Notes under the pieces: generated by a model
The model's input: the letters and a program-made list of their open reading frames with translations, nothing else
Told to the model about the DNA's origin: nothing
Database searches by the model: none
Assembly (NCBI RefSeq): GCF_022539665.2
Contig: NC_081336.1
Span: 9,090,778-9,154,777, forward strand
Source: Daphnia carinata
Taxonomy: Eukaryota; Arthropoda; Branchiopoda; Diplostraca; Daphniidae
Reading direction: 5' to 3'
Length of the DNA stretch: 64,000 nt
Made by a program: the position numbers and the translations under genes
Shown here: positions 1 to 10,667 of the stretch, in pieces
How the letters are laid out: the number at the start of each line of letters is the position of its first letter
Position numbering within the stretch: position 1 is the stretch's first letter

Positions 1-248
1 TTTGTCATTTGGGGGTTCACTAACCGCTGCCAATCTGAAAGTAAAAGAGGAAATAAAGTGGAACATCAACCAATAACTTTCATTGTTTTGTTATTTGGGG
101 GATCGCATGCTAACACTACCTGAACCCGATCAAAACTCAATACTGAAACCTAGGAAGAAAAAAAAAATCTGCTTTTTAAAGTTGATTGGGACACAGGCTC
201 CATGGTAGTTGAAAAATCATTTTCATTTATCAATAAATGATGGCCAAT

Positions 249-525
249 TCAGACACAATTCTTGTTGCTGTGATTCCTAATACAGTTGAAATCACTTTTG
301 CAGTCTCGCCTTGGTTTTATTCTGTACAGAAAAACAAACAACAATTAAGGTAATTTGCTTAGTCTTCAATACAAGGTGAAAAACATAACTAAAGAATTAC
401 ATGATACTTACAGACTGTTTGTTCCAATGACTCCGGATGGGACCCATACGCTTCCAGCTGAATCAAAGGAACTTGGAATTGACTCTAATGCAAAAGATAA
501 AACAGGAACAATTAGATTTTTGTGC
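249..525 (-). other. Two candidate minus-strand exons of an unknown gene
   Basis: Read on the minus strand, a frame opens after an acceptor (TTTCAACAG) at 525 and runs to a GTAAGT donor after 412. A second piece starts after TGTACAG at 321 and reads through three cysteines to a stop at 249. Joined in phase, the end reads T-N-S-L-I-K-P-R-R-D-C-K-S-D-F-N-C. In the copy near 12.8-13.0 kb a 2-bp gain and a 1-bp loss break this frame, so at least one copy is dead. I do not recognise the product. Confidence 0.25.
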
Positions 526-770
526 CTGTTGAAACAACTTTTTTTTTGTGGTATGTTTTCATTCATTTTTTTAGTTGAATGGTGGCAATTAAAGTTAAAT
601 GGCACTCATAGCATAGAGAAAAGAATATGATGATTCCATTTGATCTTGACTTTTATTTCCAACTGACTTGATCGTACAGGACATTTGCAGTCTTGTTGGT
701 TAACTCATTCAAACTATCCATCAGCCCCAACAAACTTCTGTTGAACTCTCAACTCCATTTAAGGGTGAAG

Positions 771-944
771 CTAAGGCAGAATAGTTTCGACATCAGGTGA
801 AGTTCCTGGACAAGAGAATTCTCCCAAGCCAGTTTCTTTTAACGTGTTAATTTCACAGTAGATGTTAATACTTCCATCTTTCTGGGAGCATTCTTTGAGA
901 GTTTTTTTGACTATACAAAGAACTTCACAGTAAGAAACTCGATC
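771..944 (-). other. Candidate minus-strand terminal exon, 57 codons
   Basis: After an acceptor CTTTCCTAG the minus strand is open from 944 to a TAG at 771. It begins D-R-V-S-Y-C-E-V-L and ends C-P-G-T-S-P-D-V-E-T-I-L-P. The copy in block A at 13.27-13.45 kb is also open with a few amino-acid changes. A possible preceding short exon (11 codons, AG to GTATG) lies at about 1030-1062. The product is not recognised, and because the two copies are very similar, conservation of the frame is weak evidence. Confidence 0.3.
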
Positions 945-1733
945 CTAGGAAAGACATATGTTACGTGGTAAAAACAGCATGGGCCTCGACCTCGTTGCTA
1001 GGAAATTGTTTTACTTGAACTATCTAACATACCGTTTGCTTGAATGTCCAACGACGTACAACTTTCTGAAATGAATAGAATGAAACAGCAACATACGGAA
1101 CGAAATTCACTTGACGAGTATAAAAACATGAACAAACAATCGCAGGGAAGCACCAGAACTAATGAACTTTTCAATCTTACCCTTCGAAATGCTGACGTTG
1201 TCAAGGGAGGGACTAGCAAACGGTCGGCCATTTTGGGTTTCCTTTCTCACCCTTCCCTTTTCTTTAACGCACTGGAATGAAAACAACCCAATCTGCCACC
1301 TCTTTGCCTCAGGTAACTGTTTCGATAACATTGACCTGGGCGTGAGGAAAACAATTGCTAACGGCAACAGACAGCCAGCCCCCAGCCAACATCAGTTCAT
1401 CCTTCATCTCTAATAAAGGTCACTGAAGCACGTTTGATTCACTTTTCTGTGTGCACTTTCTTGTATTTTTTTTATTTTCTTGATCCTCCAATACAACATA
1501 ATAGACGCAACTTTAGCAAAACGTAATAAACACAACTACAAACAGCAATTCTGACATGCCAGTTTTAGATTAACTCTTGATTAACCGATATCGAGTTATC
1601 GATTAACTTTCATCTGACAATAGTCTTTTGTTACATAGCGCTAGACGTCCAACAACATCAGTGTGGCAGCTCTTGTCTGTGGAATGGGTATGCTTTGAAA
1701 AAAAAAAAGCGTGTTACGCTCCAGAGGTGACAG

Positions 1734-2136
1734 CAAAGAAAGAAATAGCAAAGCAGTGCATCTATTGGCCGCAGCACAACGCGTGAATGAAAATGTGTCA
1801 CGTCACCGGCATGAGCCAGTTCCGGAGTCATGAAATGTCTATATTATGTTATGGACTACAGGCATCGATGACGAAACGGGGTTGTATGACGTCGAAGGTT
1901 CTCGCTGCAAAAGACAACGCCCACAGTGTGTCGCCAATGCAGCTATAATTCAAATGGAGAGAAGTTCTCAGCTGTCAACCCTTTCGTGCACTCTCTCGCT
2001 TTTCATCCTCTTCTTGTAAATGACTTTTCAATCAAATTGATTGAAACGGCGAGTTTTAAAACGAGTGAACCTTGTTGTGCCAATATTCATTCGTTTGCGG
2101 GTTGTTTCAAGTGGGTGACGTCACCAACAGCTGAGA
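1734..2136 (+). promoter_or_regulatory. 5' leader/promoter region of F1 with TGACGTCA
   Basis: The 400 bp upstream of F1 are closely related to those upstream of F2 (about 4900-5274), including the shared C-G-T-C-G-A-A-G-G box and the leader GTTTCAAGTGGGTGACGTCA. A perfect CRE/ATF-type palindrome TGACGTCA lies at 2116-2123, starting exactly 21 bp before the ATG. The same spacing recurs at F2 and F7. No clear TATA box is placed with confidence. Confidence 0.5.
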
Positions 2137-3441
2137 ATGTCGTCAAGCAAAATTTGTAAATCGAGTGGTGGCAACTACACTAGCAAAGTGTACTTTGATC
2201 CTAGGGCCGATCAACCGTCCACGGATGGCTATTGGATTACAGATGACCAACTTCGCCAGAAATTGTCAAACTTAATCGACGCGGAAGAAGAGATTCACTA
2301 TGCTTACGTCTACAGCAATCCGCTATCTTCTTTGCAGTTGACAAACAGCATATTTTATCACGCGTTCGTCATAGTAAAAACGAAGAATTGGTGGTGGTCG
2401 ATCGAGAAAAACACGGAATGCATCACGATTCAACGCTCGAAGAACATCGGGAGTGTTCGTGACATGTACCAGAGGAAGAAACGGACGACTGGTGCAACTC
2501 CGATGACAAGCATTAGGCAGAATGAAACAGCGCTGCCCGAGGAGACAATAACAATTATAGAACTCGTCAATTACATTTGGAGGAAAGATTATTTAAACGA
2601 TGTTTACCATCTTGTGGATGCAAACTGCCAAAAGTTTGCTGATGCGATTTTTAATCGCATTAAATTCCCATGGGATGATCACGTCTATTTTGATGAGGCT
2701 GCCGATGATCCCCGATCCTCTGCAAGTAGTCGTGACATGAGTGTGGATAAATTTTTTAGTCAAGTACAACGTTTAAGCAATTCAGAGACATTATCCAAAC
2801 TAGAGCTGTATACTGTGGAACGATTAAGATGCGTAATTTTATTAAACATTATTATGTACGTTTTTATTTTTATTTTGCTATTTTTATTACACTTGAAAGT
2901 AAAGGTAACTTCCGAATCGGATATGACCATCCAATCTTTCCTTTCTTTCGTTATGTTTTTATTCGTATGTGCCTTTTGCGTATGGCCTTTGGCGTACGTC
3001 AAGTTGCGTTGCATCTTACAGGTTAACGAATTGCTATCGCGTCACTCCTTCGTAATTTTTGAAACGAACGAGAGAACTTACTGGTCGTTTGAGCGATTTC
3101 CGACACACTTCGTCATCCATCGCGCCAGAAACAAAGACATCCTTTTGAAAGAGTGCAAGCGGGCTTCACAACACAACTGGTTCTTCAAACCGAAATTGCA
3201 CAGCGAAGCACTTGCTATGGAGTGGAGCACAATGGCAATACTGGAATTCATCTGGAAGAAGGATAAGCTGAACTCTAAAACTGATTTGCCCTTAGAAGAT
3301 TGCGGCCAAGTCGCGTCTATCATCTTCGAGAATTTCAAACGACCCATCATTTTTGGGTATGAATTGTTTTTTGTTTTTTTGCTCTATTTGTTTTTGTTCT
3401 TGCTTTTCATTAATTGGCTGAATTCAAAATTGTTGCAATAA
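2137..3441 (+). CDS. Array family member F1, membrane (A) type
   Basis: I do not recognise this 434-residue protein. It holds two copies of one module. Module 1 has Y-F-D-P-R-A-D (19-25), Y-H-A-F with His75, W-W-W-S-I-E-K (85-91), I-T-I-Q-R, Y-I-W-R-K-D and N-C-Q-K-F with Cys164. Module 2 has R-H-S-F with His303, Y-W-S-F-E-R and D-C-G-Q with Cys389. Between them lie two strongly hydrophobic segments (about 231-253 and 265-288), and a third ends the protein (about 410-428). If the first two form a hairpin, both modules lie on the same membrane side. The ATG is 21 bp after TGACGTCA. The CDS is one exon. The His-then-Cys order suggests a permuted papain-like fold (LRAT/PPPDE-like); this is inference only. 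Confidence 0.85.
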   Translation: MSSSKICKSSGGNYTSKVYFDPRADQPSTDGYWITDDQLRQKLSNLIDAEEEIHYAYVYSNPLSSLQLTNSIFYHAFVIVKTKNWWWSIEKNTECITIQRSKNIGSVRDMYQRKKRTTGATPMTSIRQNETALPEETITIIELVNYIWRKDYLNDVYHLVDANCQKFADAIFNRIKFPWDDHVYFDEAADDPRSSASSRDMSVDKFFSQVQRLSNSETLSKLELYTVERLRCVILLNIIMYVFIFILLFLLHLKVKVTSESDMTIQSFLSFVMFLFVCAFCVWPLAYVKLRCILQVNELLSRHSFVIFETNERTYWSFERFPTHFVIHRARNKDILLKECKRASQHNWFFKPKLHSEALAMEWSTMAILEFIWKKDKLNSKTDLPLEDCGQVASIIFENFKRPIIFGYELFFVFLLYLFLFLLFINWLNSKLLQ

Positions 3442-5253
3442 CGACTGGTCCGCCATCCTGTATGAATTACAGTCCATGAATACTGAAACAATGCGGTACT
3501 TTTTGTCCATGAACACTGAAACAAACAATTTGGTACTTTGAATTTTTTCTTACTCAATTCACTGTCCATTAAGAATGCCCTTACCCTGTTTAACGTGTTC
3601 TGTATACGCCAGTAGAGATGTTCATCTAATAACAGAATACATTATTTTAACACACTATAAGGATAATATTTTTGATACTGACAGACATGACCTTCCATAG
3701 TTTAGAGTCCCAAAATCGCCAATTAAAATCGCATCGTCCTTGACGGTGTCCAAATGCTGTACCATTTCGGGATCCTGTTGCTGCTGCTGGTCTGAAAAGA
3801 AGTAAAGAAAATGAGCATTAGTAGGTAATGATTGATTGCGATATGCAGAGATCCTATTTTTTTAGAGAAGCAAAACAACGCCCTAGAACTGCCCAGATCG
3901 CTGGAGGCTTTTTATTTCCCATTTTGGGTGAAGTTAATGTCTAAAAAAGAAACGAGAATGTGGCAGGTGCTAATCTACAGCTCCATCGAAAATACGCCCG
4001 ACTATAAAACTGACAGCAGAGCAGAGTGCAATTCACACAGGAAACAACTGACTACGCCGTAGGCAAGCTGCGTATTTGCCTTTTTAAAATTTTAAGGGAA
4101 AAGACTCGCTTCAACGTGACAATTTGAAGGACACCAAATGTTTCCTTTTCTTTTCAAGTTGCGGCTTCGCGAAATTTCGGGACCACTCAAGTCATTCAAA
4201 CAACCGAGATACAATTCACGATCCTGCTGCTAAAATTTGACTTTGTTTACAAAATGTTACCACCACCGCATAGAAAAGCGAACGCAACGGGTCTCCAATG
4301 CAAGAAACGCCGAGATAATTTATCTCAAATACAGACAAAACAAAAACAACATTGAATGTTGAGAGAAGTTTAAGATTGCAACATTAAAGACAGAAAGCGT
4401 AAAGGCACAGAACATAAGCATTTGGTTTTTTTCTTCGGTCAGTTCCGTATTGGTACAAGCACGTCATAGCAAACATAAGCCATTCGCACGAAACAGCTTT
4501 GAAAGAGATGTGTGACGTTCACGCCACACATAGAAGTTTGAATTCAACGACTATGCCCGGCGCTCTTCCAGTGGTCCAGCCGTCTACGATATACGGCCGT
4601 TTGACCATAGCACTATTTTAAGCTCACAGAGTCCGACTCAGCTGGGTTTTTTTTTCAAATAGCTAGCTTGTTGAACTTGACAGTGCATTTCCTGGAAGAG
4701 CTCAGCTAAAAGCAAACACAACCGACCGGAGCCTTAGAGATATTTTGAAATGTCATTCCAGGACAATCCTTTATGCAAACAAATAGCAGAAAGTGGCAAA
4801 TGAAATTGCCCGAATATGTAATCGAATAATGTTGTTAATTAACGAAACCGTTAAGAAGGCTTCGACATGATTAAACTACTCGCAATAAAAGGGCTCTTCC
4901 TTTTTCACGGTTGCTAAAGCGCAGCCGCGGATGCGAATTGAGGTTATAAACAAGACGAACGCGAGGATTGAAATAGAAACAGCCGCGGGACTAAAGACGC
5001 CAATGATGAAACGGGGTTGTATGACGTCGAAGGTTCTCGCTGTAAAAGGCAACGCCCACAGTGTGTCGCCACAGCAGTTACAATCAAATGGAGAGAACAG
5101 TTCTCAGCCGTCAACCCTTTCGTGCATTCTCTCGCTTTTCATTCTCTTGATGAAAATGACTTTTCAATCAAGTTGATTGAAACGGCGAGTTTTAAAAAAA
5201 AAGTGAACCTAGTTGTGCCAATATTCACTCGTTTGCGGATTGTTTCAAGTGGG
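3442..5253. repeat. Spacer between F1 and F2
   Basis: The spacer is a mosaic of array repeats. On the minus strand, after an acceptor TTCTTTTCAG near 3793, a frame reads D-Q-Q-Q-Q-Q-D-P-E-M-V-Q-H-L-D and continues to a TAG at about 3660; other units have decayed versions of this exon starting D-W-Q-Q-Q. Positions about 3790-4455 recur at 14257-14936 directly upstream of F5. Positions 4780-5253 are related to 10700-10980 and to the leader of F1. No plus-strand gene is supported. Confidence 0.5.
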
Positions 5254-5261
5254 TGACGTCA
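5254..5261 (+). promoter_or_regulatory. TGACGTCA palindrome in the F2 leader
   Basis: A perfect 8-bp CRE/ATF palindrome starts 21 bp before the F2 ATG, embedded in a leader nearly identical to that of F1 (2116) and F7 (20811). In F9 the same position is mutated to GAACGTCA. Its position just before the start codon makes a downstream core or leader element as likely as a distal enhancer. Confidence 0.4.
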
Positions 5262-5274
5262 CCAACAACTGAGA

Positions 5275-6342
5275 ATGTCGCCAAACAAAAAGGGTGTATT
5301 GGCTGGTGACGAATACACTCACAAATTGTACTTTGATCCTAGGGCCGATAAAGCGGACACTGGTGGCTATTGGATTACGGATGAACAACTTCGCGAAAAA
5401 TTGTCAGATTTAATTGACACGGAAGAAAAGATTGAAAAGGCTTCCGTTTACAGTAATCCGCTCTCTTCGTGGCAAGCGACGAACGCTCTGCTGTATCACG
5501 CGTTCATTGTAATGGAAACAAATAATTGGTGGTGGTCGATTGAGAAAAACACGGAAGGCATCACGATTCAACGCTCGAAGGACATCAAAAGTGTTCGCGA
5601 TATGTACCAGAGGAAGAAACGGACGACTGGTTGGACTCCGTTAACAAAAATCAGGAAGAATGAAACTACGCAAGGCGGCAATACCACAATCGAAGAGCTC
5701 ATCAATTACATTTGGAGGAAAGATTATTTAAACGATGTTTACCATCTACTTAAGGAGAATTGCCAAAAATTTGCTGCCATGATTTTTGATCGTATCAAAT
5801 CACCGTACAATGATCGTGTCTATTTTGACGAGGCTGCCGATGAACCCCGATCTTCATTTAATAGTTACTACATGAATGTGGATCGAGTGTTCAGCGAAGT
5901 GCAACGTTTAAGCACTTCAGAGAATTTTACTAGATTAGAGATTTATAAAATTCCAATAAGTTCATGGAACATCCCAGATTTTTTTGTGCCCGGCATTTTC
6001 GCTTTCCTCTTTAGGCAAATATCAGGATTATTTTCGCATCATTACTTCGTGATTTTTGAAACGAACAAGGGAACTTACTGGTCGTTCGAACGATTACCGA
6101 CTCGTTTCACCATTCAGCGAGCCAAAAATAAACAGATCCTTCTGAAAGAATGTCAACGGGAATCACGCGAAACTTTACTCTCCAAAGCAAATTTGGAAAA
6201 ATCAGATGTTGCCGTGCCGCAGAATATGAATGCAGTTTTGGATTTTACCTGGAAGAAGAGGAACCTGGAAATTTTTTATTTGCCCGTAAACTTTTGCTAC
6301 TTGGTAGCCTTGGGCATCTACGAAAAATTTAAAAGGAACTAA
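5275..6342 (+). CDS. Array family member F2, soluble (B) type
   Basis: This 355-residue protein belongs to the array family; the function is unknown. Module 1 spans about 17-189: Y-F-D-P-R-A-D (19-25), G-G-Y-W-I-T (30-35), His75 in Y-H-A-F, W-W-W-S-I-E (85-90), T-I-Q-R-S, V-R-D-M-Y-Q-R, and Cys163 in E-N-C-Q-K-F. Module 2 spans about 250-355: His256 in H-H-Y-F-V-I-F, Y-W-S-F-E-R, F-T-I-Q-R-A, L-D-F-T-W-K-K and Cys341 in F-C-Y-L-V-A-L. The linker (W-N-I-P-D-F-F-V-P-G, then a short hydrophobic run) has no full membrane hairpin, unlike F1. It is a single exon. From about codon 140 to beyond the stop it is nearly identical to the truncated F8, so the two share a recent duplication. Confidence 0.85.
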   Translation: MSPNKKGVLAGDEYTHKLYFDPRADKADTGGYWITDEQLREKLSDLIDTEEKIEKASVYSNPLSSWQATNALLYHAFIVMETNNWWWSIEKNTEGITIQRSKDIKSVRDMYQRKKRTTGWTPLTKIRKNETTQGGNTTIEELINYIWRKDYLNDVYHLLKENCQKFAAMIFDRIKSPYNDRVYFDEAADEPRSSFNSYYMNVDRVFSEVQRLSTSENFTRLEIYKIPISSWNIPDFFVPGIFAFLFRQISGLFSHHYFVIFETNKGTYWSFERLPTRFTIQRAKNKQILLKECQRESRETLLSKANLEKSDVAVPQNMNAVLDFTWKKRNLEIFYLPVNFCYLVALGIYEKFKRN

Positions 6343-8320
6343 TGTTGCCGCCCAGAAATCCAGTACAAATAACTGCCAATGAGCTTTAATACAAACTATT
6401 CGCTATTTTTCATAATTTTTCGTTAACTCCAAAAGTTGCGGCATAGAGACGAGGAAATAATTGGCCGATAAAAATTTTGATCAACACGGTACATCTCACC
6501 ACGAAGTAAATGCAACCTTTTTTTTTAGCTAAACTGATAGAAAAATGGTAATTCCTACCTTGACGTTCGGGATGACACTCCTCCGGCCGGGATGTTTTCC
6601 CACTGATTAGGGCTAAATCAGTGGGCCATAAAGGATTTCCATAATCTTCTGTCATTTGGGGGTTCACGAATGGCTGCCAGTCTGAAAGGAAAAAAGGAAA
6701 TAAAGTGGAACATCAACCAATAACTTTCATTGTTTTGTTATTTGGTGGACCTCATGGTAACACTACCTGAATCCAATCAAAATTCAACTCCGGAACTAAA
6801 GTAGAAAAATACAAATCTGCTTTTTAAAGTTGATTGGGACATAGGACCCCTGGTCGTTGACAAGTCATTTTCATATATCAATAAATAATGAAGGGTTACT
6901 TACGTTAATTCAATAATGTTCAGTTTGCAAGTTCAGTTTCACTGGAAAGACCTGTATGTAGTAATGGTGATTTGACTGTCCCAGATCCATAATTACTGTA
7001 GACTTTAAGGACAGGACAACTGCTGTCTATCTGTGAAGAGCAACAATACAAATTTCTAAACATTAAAAAAGGAGCTAAGGCAGTGAAAAATAACGTCAAC
7101 TTGCTGCATTGCATTGAATTTTTTCTTACTCCATTCACTCTCCATTAAGAATGCCCTTACCCTGTTTTACGTGATCTGTGTACGCCAGTAGAGATGTTCA
7201 TCTAATAATAAAATAAATTATTGTACTGCAAAATAAGGATAATACTTTTGCTACTGAGAAATATGACCTTTTATACTTTTAAGTCCGTAACGATACTCTA
7301 TCCAGGCCGGAAGGTTCTTTACTGACTCAAACCGTATCGTCCTTCACAACGCCCAAAACGCTGCTCCGTTTCGAGATTCAGTTGCTGTTGCCAGTCTGAA
7401 AAGAAAAGAGAGGAAAGAAAATGAGCATTAACAGGAATTCTTTGTTTTTCTAGGTGACGGTTGGTTGAGATATGCGGGGAGATTCGAATGCTATATTTGA
7501 GGAAGCAAAACAACGGGTTAGAACTGTCCCACATCATTGGAGGCTTTTTATTTCCATTTGGGCGAAGTTAATGTTCATAAACGCAACGATAGTGTTGCGT
7601 TGGTAATGTACTTTTCCTTAGAAAATAAGTCCGAATATAAAACTGACAGCAGAGCAAAGTGCAGTCCAGGTGGAACACAACTGATTACGTTGTAAACAAA
7701 CTCCGTTTTCCCCCCATTTAACATTCCAGGAGATACGATTCGTTTCTACGTGATAATATGAAGGACATTCAATGTCATTTAGTTTTGTTTGTTTGTTGCT
7801 TCGCGGCATTTAGGGACCACTCGAGTCGTTAAAACACCGAAAGAAAAATTCATATCAGCTGTTAAAGTTGGAACTTGTAAACAAAATGTTACCACAGCCC
7901 CATAAAGAGGTTAACACAATGAGTATCTAATGCAAGAAAAGCCGAGATAATTTATCACAAACACGAACGAACGAACGAAAAGGGCCATTAGAATATGAAT
8001 TCGTATTGGGCAACAATGGAAAGGCTAACTTTGCTATTCGGTAACCGCAAAGCACGAAGCGTTATTGGGTGTGTGTGGCAACATTTGTTCCAAGATATGA
8101 CGACCACAACCACCTCTTTCCAATCGCAGCGACGTAGAAAAGATAAAGTCTGATGTTTCACCTGGTTCTATTCACTATTCAACGTGAATAAGATACCAAG
8201 TTCAGTATGGTTGTGAAAGCATTCCCGTGACAATCAACACATCGCCACACACGCACAAGTTCAAGCTAAAAGTCCTAACTAAGGCGAACATAGAAAAATT
8301 GTAACAAGCAGTAAAAGGAA
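6343..8320. repeat. Spacer between F2 and F3 with minus-strand pieces
   Basis: Beyond the D-W-Q exon the spacer contains, on the minus strand, a piece reading I-D-S-S-C-P-V-L-K-V-Y-S-N-Y-G-S-G (about 6945-7035), a terminal piece starting D-W-Q-Q-Q-L-N-L-E-T (7395-7319, stop TAA), and an interrupted copy of a 91-codon frame starting M-P-R-S-N-K-Q-T-K (7809 downward, nonsense at about 7618). Positions 7980-8320 form the second promoter class of the array, shared with F6, F10 and F11. A short GAAC tandem run sits near 7965-7980. Confidence 0.45.
6559..6681 (-). other. Intact D-W-Q spacer exon (minus strand)
   Basis: A 123-nt piece is bounded by a polypyrimidine acceptor (CCTTTCAG) and a CAAG/GTAGGA donor, and its frame is open: D-W-Q-P-F-V-N-P-Q-M-T-E-D-Y-G through S-G-K-T-S-R-P-E-E-C-H-P-E-R-Q. 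The same exon follows each B-type gene on the opposite strand; five of about ten copies remain open. The product is unrecognised. It could be a real antisense-oriented gene, or a relic carried along by the tandem duplication. Confidence 0.4.
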
Positions 8321-9481
8321 ATGTCGCGGTCGCTGTCGCCAAGCGCGCCTACTGGTTGCAGCTACACCTGCCAATTGTATTTTGATCCTAGAGCGGATCA
8401 GCTAATCACAGGTGGCTATTGGATTACAGCTGACGAGCTTCGCGAAAAATTGTCAAACTTAATTGACACGGAAGAAATCATTAAAAATGCTTCCGTTTAC
8501 AGCAATCCGCTCAGTTCGTGGCAGGGGACGAACGCTAATTTTTATCACGCGTTCATTGTAATGGAAACAAACGATTGGTGGTGGTCGATCGAGAAAAACA
8601 TGGAAAATATCACGATTCAACGCTCGAAGAACCTAGAAAGTGTTCGCGATATGTACCAGAGGACGAAACGGACGACTGGTTGGACTCGGTTCACACAAAT
8701 CAGGAAGAATGAAACTACGGGACGCGGCAATACAACAATCAAAGAACTCATCAATTACATTTGGAGGGAAGATTATTTAAACAACGTTTACCATTTTCTT
8801 GTTGCGAATTGCCAAAAATTTGCTGCCATGGTTTTTGATCGTATCAAATCACCACACAATGATCAAGTCTATTTTGACGAGGCTGCCGATCAACCCCCAT
8901 CTTCAGCAGATAATTACATGAATGTGGATCGAGCGTTCAGCGAAGTGCAACGTTTAGGCGCTTCTGAAATTTTTACTAAATTAGAGATTTATAAAATTCC
9001 AATAAGTTCATTGAATATTCCAGATTTCTTTGTGCCAAGCTTTTTGCTTCCTTTGATAACATATGGGCCAATATCTGGGCCAATATCTGGGCCAATGTAT
9101 GCGCCAATGTTATCGCCAATGCATGGGCCTGAGACCCTACTTTTAGGAATATTAAAATGGAGCCATGACAAACCACATCATTACTTCCTGATTTTTGAAA
9201 CGAACGAGGGAACTTACTGGTCGTTCGAACGATTACCGACTCGTTTCACCATTCAGCGAGCAAGAGATAAAGACGTCCTTTTGAAAGAATGTCAACGTGT
9301 TCCCCGAAGTACCTCGAACGACAGAGCAAAGTTTGAAAAGTCAGATGTTGCCATGGCGCAGAATTTGAATGCACTTTTGGATTTCATCTGGGGGGAGAAT
9401 CGCCAGGGCACATTTTTTTTGCCCATGCAATATTGCGGCGAAATAGCCTTGCAAATCTACGAAAAATTTAAAAAGAAGTAA
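8321..9481 (+). CDS. Array family member F3, B type with G-P/M-P repeat linker
   Basis: This 386-residue family member has module 1 with His76 and Cys164 (N-C-Q-K-F-A), and module 2 with His287 and Cys372 (Y-C-G-E). Its linker differs from the sisters: residues about 249-270 are a short imperfect repeat of G-P-I-S / G-P-M, written in the DNA as tandem 12-bp units of GGGCCAATATCT type (about 9063-9128). The relic F4 carries decayed versions of the same linker, so F4 derives from an F3-like parent. The N-terminus (M-S-R-S-L-S-P-S-A-P-T-G-C) is shared with F6 and F11, as is the upstream region. Function unknown. Confidence 0.85.
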   Translation: MSRSLSPSAPTGCSYTCQLYFDPRADQLITGGYWITADELREKLSNLIDTEEIIKNASVYSNPLSSWQGTNANFYHAFIVMETNDWWWSIEKNMENITIQRSKNLESVRDMYQRTKRTTGWTRFTQIRKNETTGRGNTTIKELINYIWREDYLNNVYHFLVANCQKFAAMVFDRIKSPHNDQVYFDEAADQPPSSADNYMNVDRAFSEVQRLGASEIFTKLEIYKIPISSLNIPDFFVPSFLLPLITYGPISGPISGPMYAPMLSPMHGPETLLLGILKWSHDKPHHYFLIFETNEGTYWSFERLPTRFTIQRARDKDVLLKECQRVPRSTSNDRAKFEKSDVAMAQNLNALLDFIWGENRQGTFFLPMQYCGEIALQIYEKFKKK

Positions 9482-10078
9482 TGTTACTGCCCAGAAATCC
9501 TGTACGAATTGCTGCCAATGAGCTCTAATACAAACTATTCGCTATTTTCTGTCATTTTTCTTAAACTACCAAAGTTGCGGCTTAGAGAGGCCAAAATAAT
9601 TGGCCGATAAAAATTCTGATCAACACGGTACATCTCCCCCCGAAGTAAATGCAGCCTTTTTTTTGTTAAACTGATGAAAAATGGTATTTCCTACCTTGAC
9701 ATTCGGGGTGACACTCCTCCGGCCGGGATGTTTTCCCACTGATTGCTAAATCAGTGGGACGGCTAAATCATTGGGTCGTAAAGGATGTGCATAATCTTCT
9801 TTCATTTCAGGAATCACGAAATGCTGCCAGTCTGAAAGCAAAAGAGGAAATAAAGTGGAACATCAACCAATAACTTTCATTGTTCTGTTATTTGATGGAT
9901 TTTATGCTTACACTTTAAAAAATCTAATCAAAATTCAGTACTGAAACTAAGATTCAATAAGATTAACGTTTAATTTTCATGTTACCACAGCAAGTAGAAG
10001 GATGAATGGATGGGCGTTGGTTGTGCAATCCCGGACTTCAATCGTGGTGATTTGGTTGGCCAAAATATTCACAAATAT
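9482..10078. repeat. 3' spacer of F3
   Basis: Standard B-type 3' flank. The D-W-Q exon here is broken by a short duplication that repeats part of the A-C-T-G-A-T-T-T-A-G-C motif and introduces an in-frame stop (about 9735-9770). The terminal minus-strand frame with R-L-H-L-L-R-G-E-M-Y-R-V-D-Q-N-F-Y-R-P remains open (about 9545-9665). Sequence after about 9990 is unique to this unit. Confidence 0.45.
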
Positions 10079-10588
10079 TTAATTAGATTTATCAAATCTC
10101 TTTCGAAAAGCTTTAGTTAACTTGTCCCAGCTTTTCCTCCGATTAAACTTTCTCCGCAAATCTTGACGAAGTATCTCTCCCGAACTTCTACGCTGATAAT
10201 GACTAAAATGGTAAGGAAATAAAAAGGTATTATTAATCAAAATGGCTGCTATGTCTTGTTTCCCGAATCTCACGCGTCTTCCCGGAGCCAAAAAGGTTTT
10301 CCCAAACGTGTCTATCAAAGTGAACTCTTTGAACGGGCACCAGGTTTTGGTCCAAGTGGGTGGTTGTTTTGGAGGTGCACTACACTTGGAAGATGCTTGA
10401 AGTTTGGACTTGCTTTTCTTTCTGATACTGATACAAGAGATAGATTTTGTTCCAGTTTTTGCGGGGTTTTTCCCTTTGTTTTCTTTTTCAATTGCCCTAA
10501 GTTGTGCAACCTTATTTAAGTAATCCAGAAAGCAAAACGATGTTAAAACGTACCTCGTTTCGTTACTTTGGCCTGGTATTGCAATGCG
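10079..10588 (-). other. 169-codon open frame without ATG, basic product
   Basis: The minus strand is open from 10588 (just after a TAA) to a TAA at 10079, with no ATG, GTG or TTG until near residue 91. The reading starts R-I-A-I-P-G-Q-S-N-E-T-R-Y-V-L and ends R-R-K-S-W-D-K-L-T-K-A-F-R-K-R-F. It is rich in Lys and Arg. A chance open run of this length is unlikely in AT-rich DNA, so it is probably a coding exon or the remains of one, perhaps from a mobile element. No acceptor in the right phase was found. The product is unrecognised. Confidence 0.35.
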
Positions 10589-10667
10589 TTACAGATACCT
10601 GTAAATAGAACGTGATTCTATACAGACTGTGACACGAAATAATTTAAATATCAGATGTGTCATTACC

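Larger units (their letters stand above)
1..1733. repeat. Segmental duplication block A, copy 1
   Basis: This stretch is almost identical to 12518-14256, with only scattered substitutions and one- or two-base indels. It begins inside the D-W-Q exon of the array spacer and ends where the two copies diverge near a GA-rich tract. No plus-strand gene of the array lies in it. It carries several minus-strand exon-like pieces, described in separate entries, plus an AATAAA at about 1411. The short open frames on both strands at 1044-1413 are not conserved in length between the two copies and are not called. Confidence 0.85.

Noticed and set aside
1044-1413. Overlapping short ORFs in duplication block A
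   Set aside because: Start and length differ in the second copy (13628-13934) through single-base indels; no domain or signal supports them.
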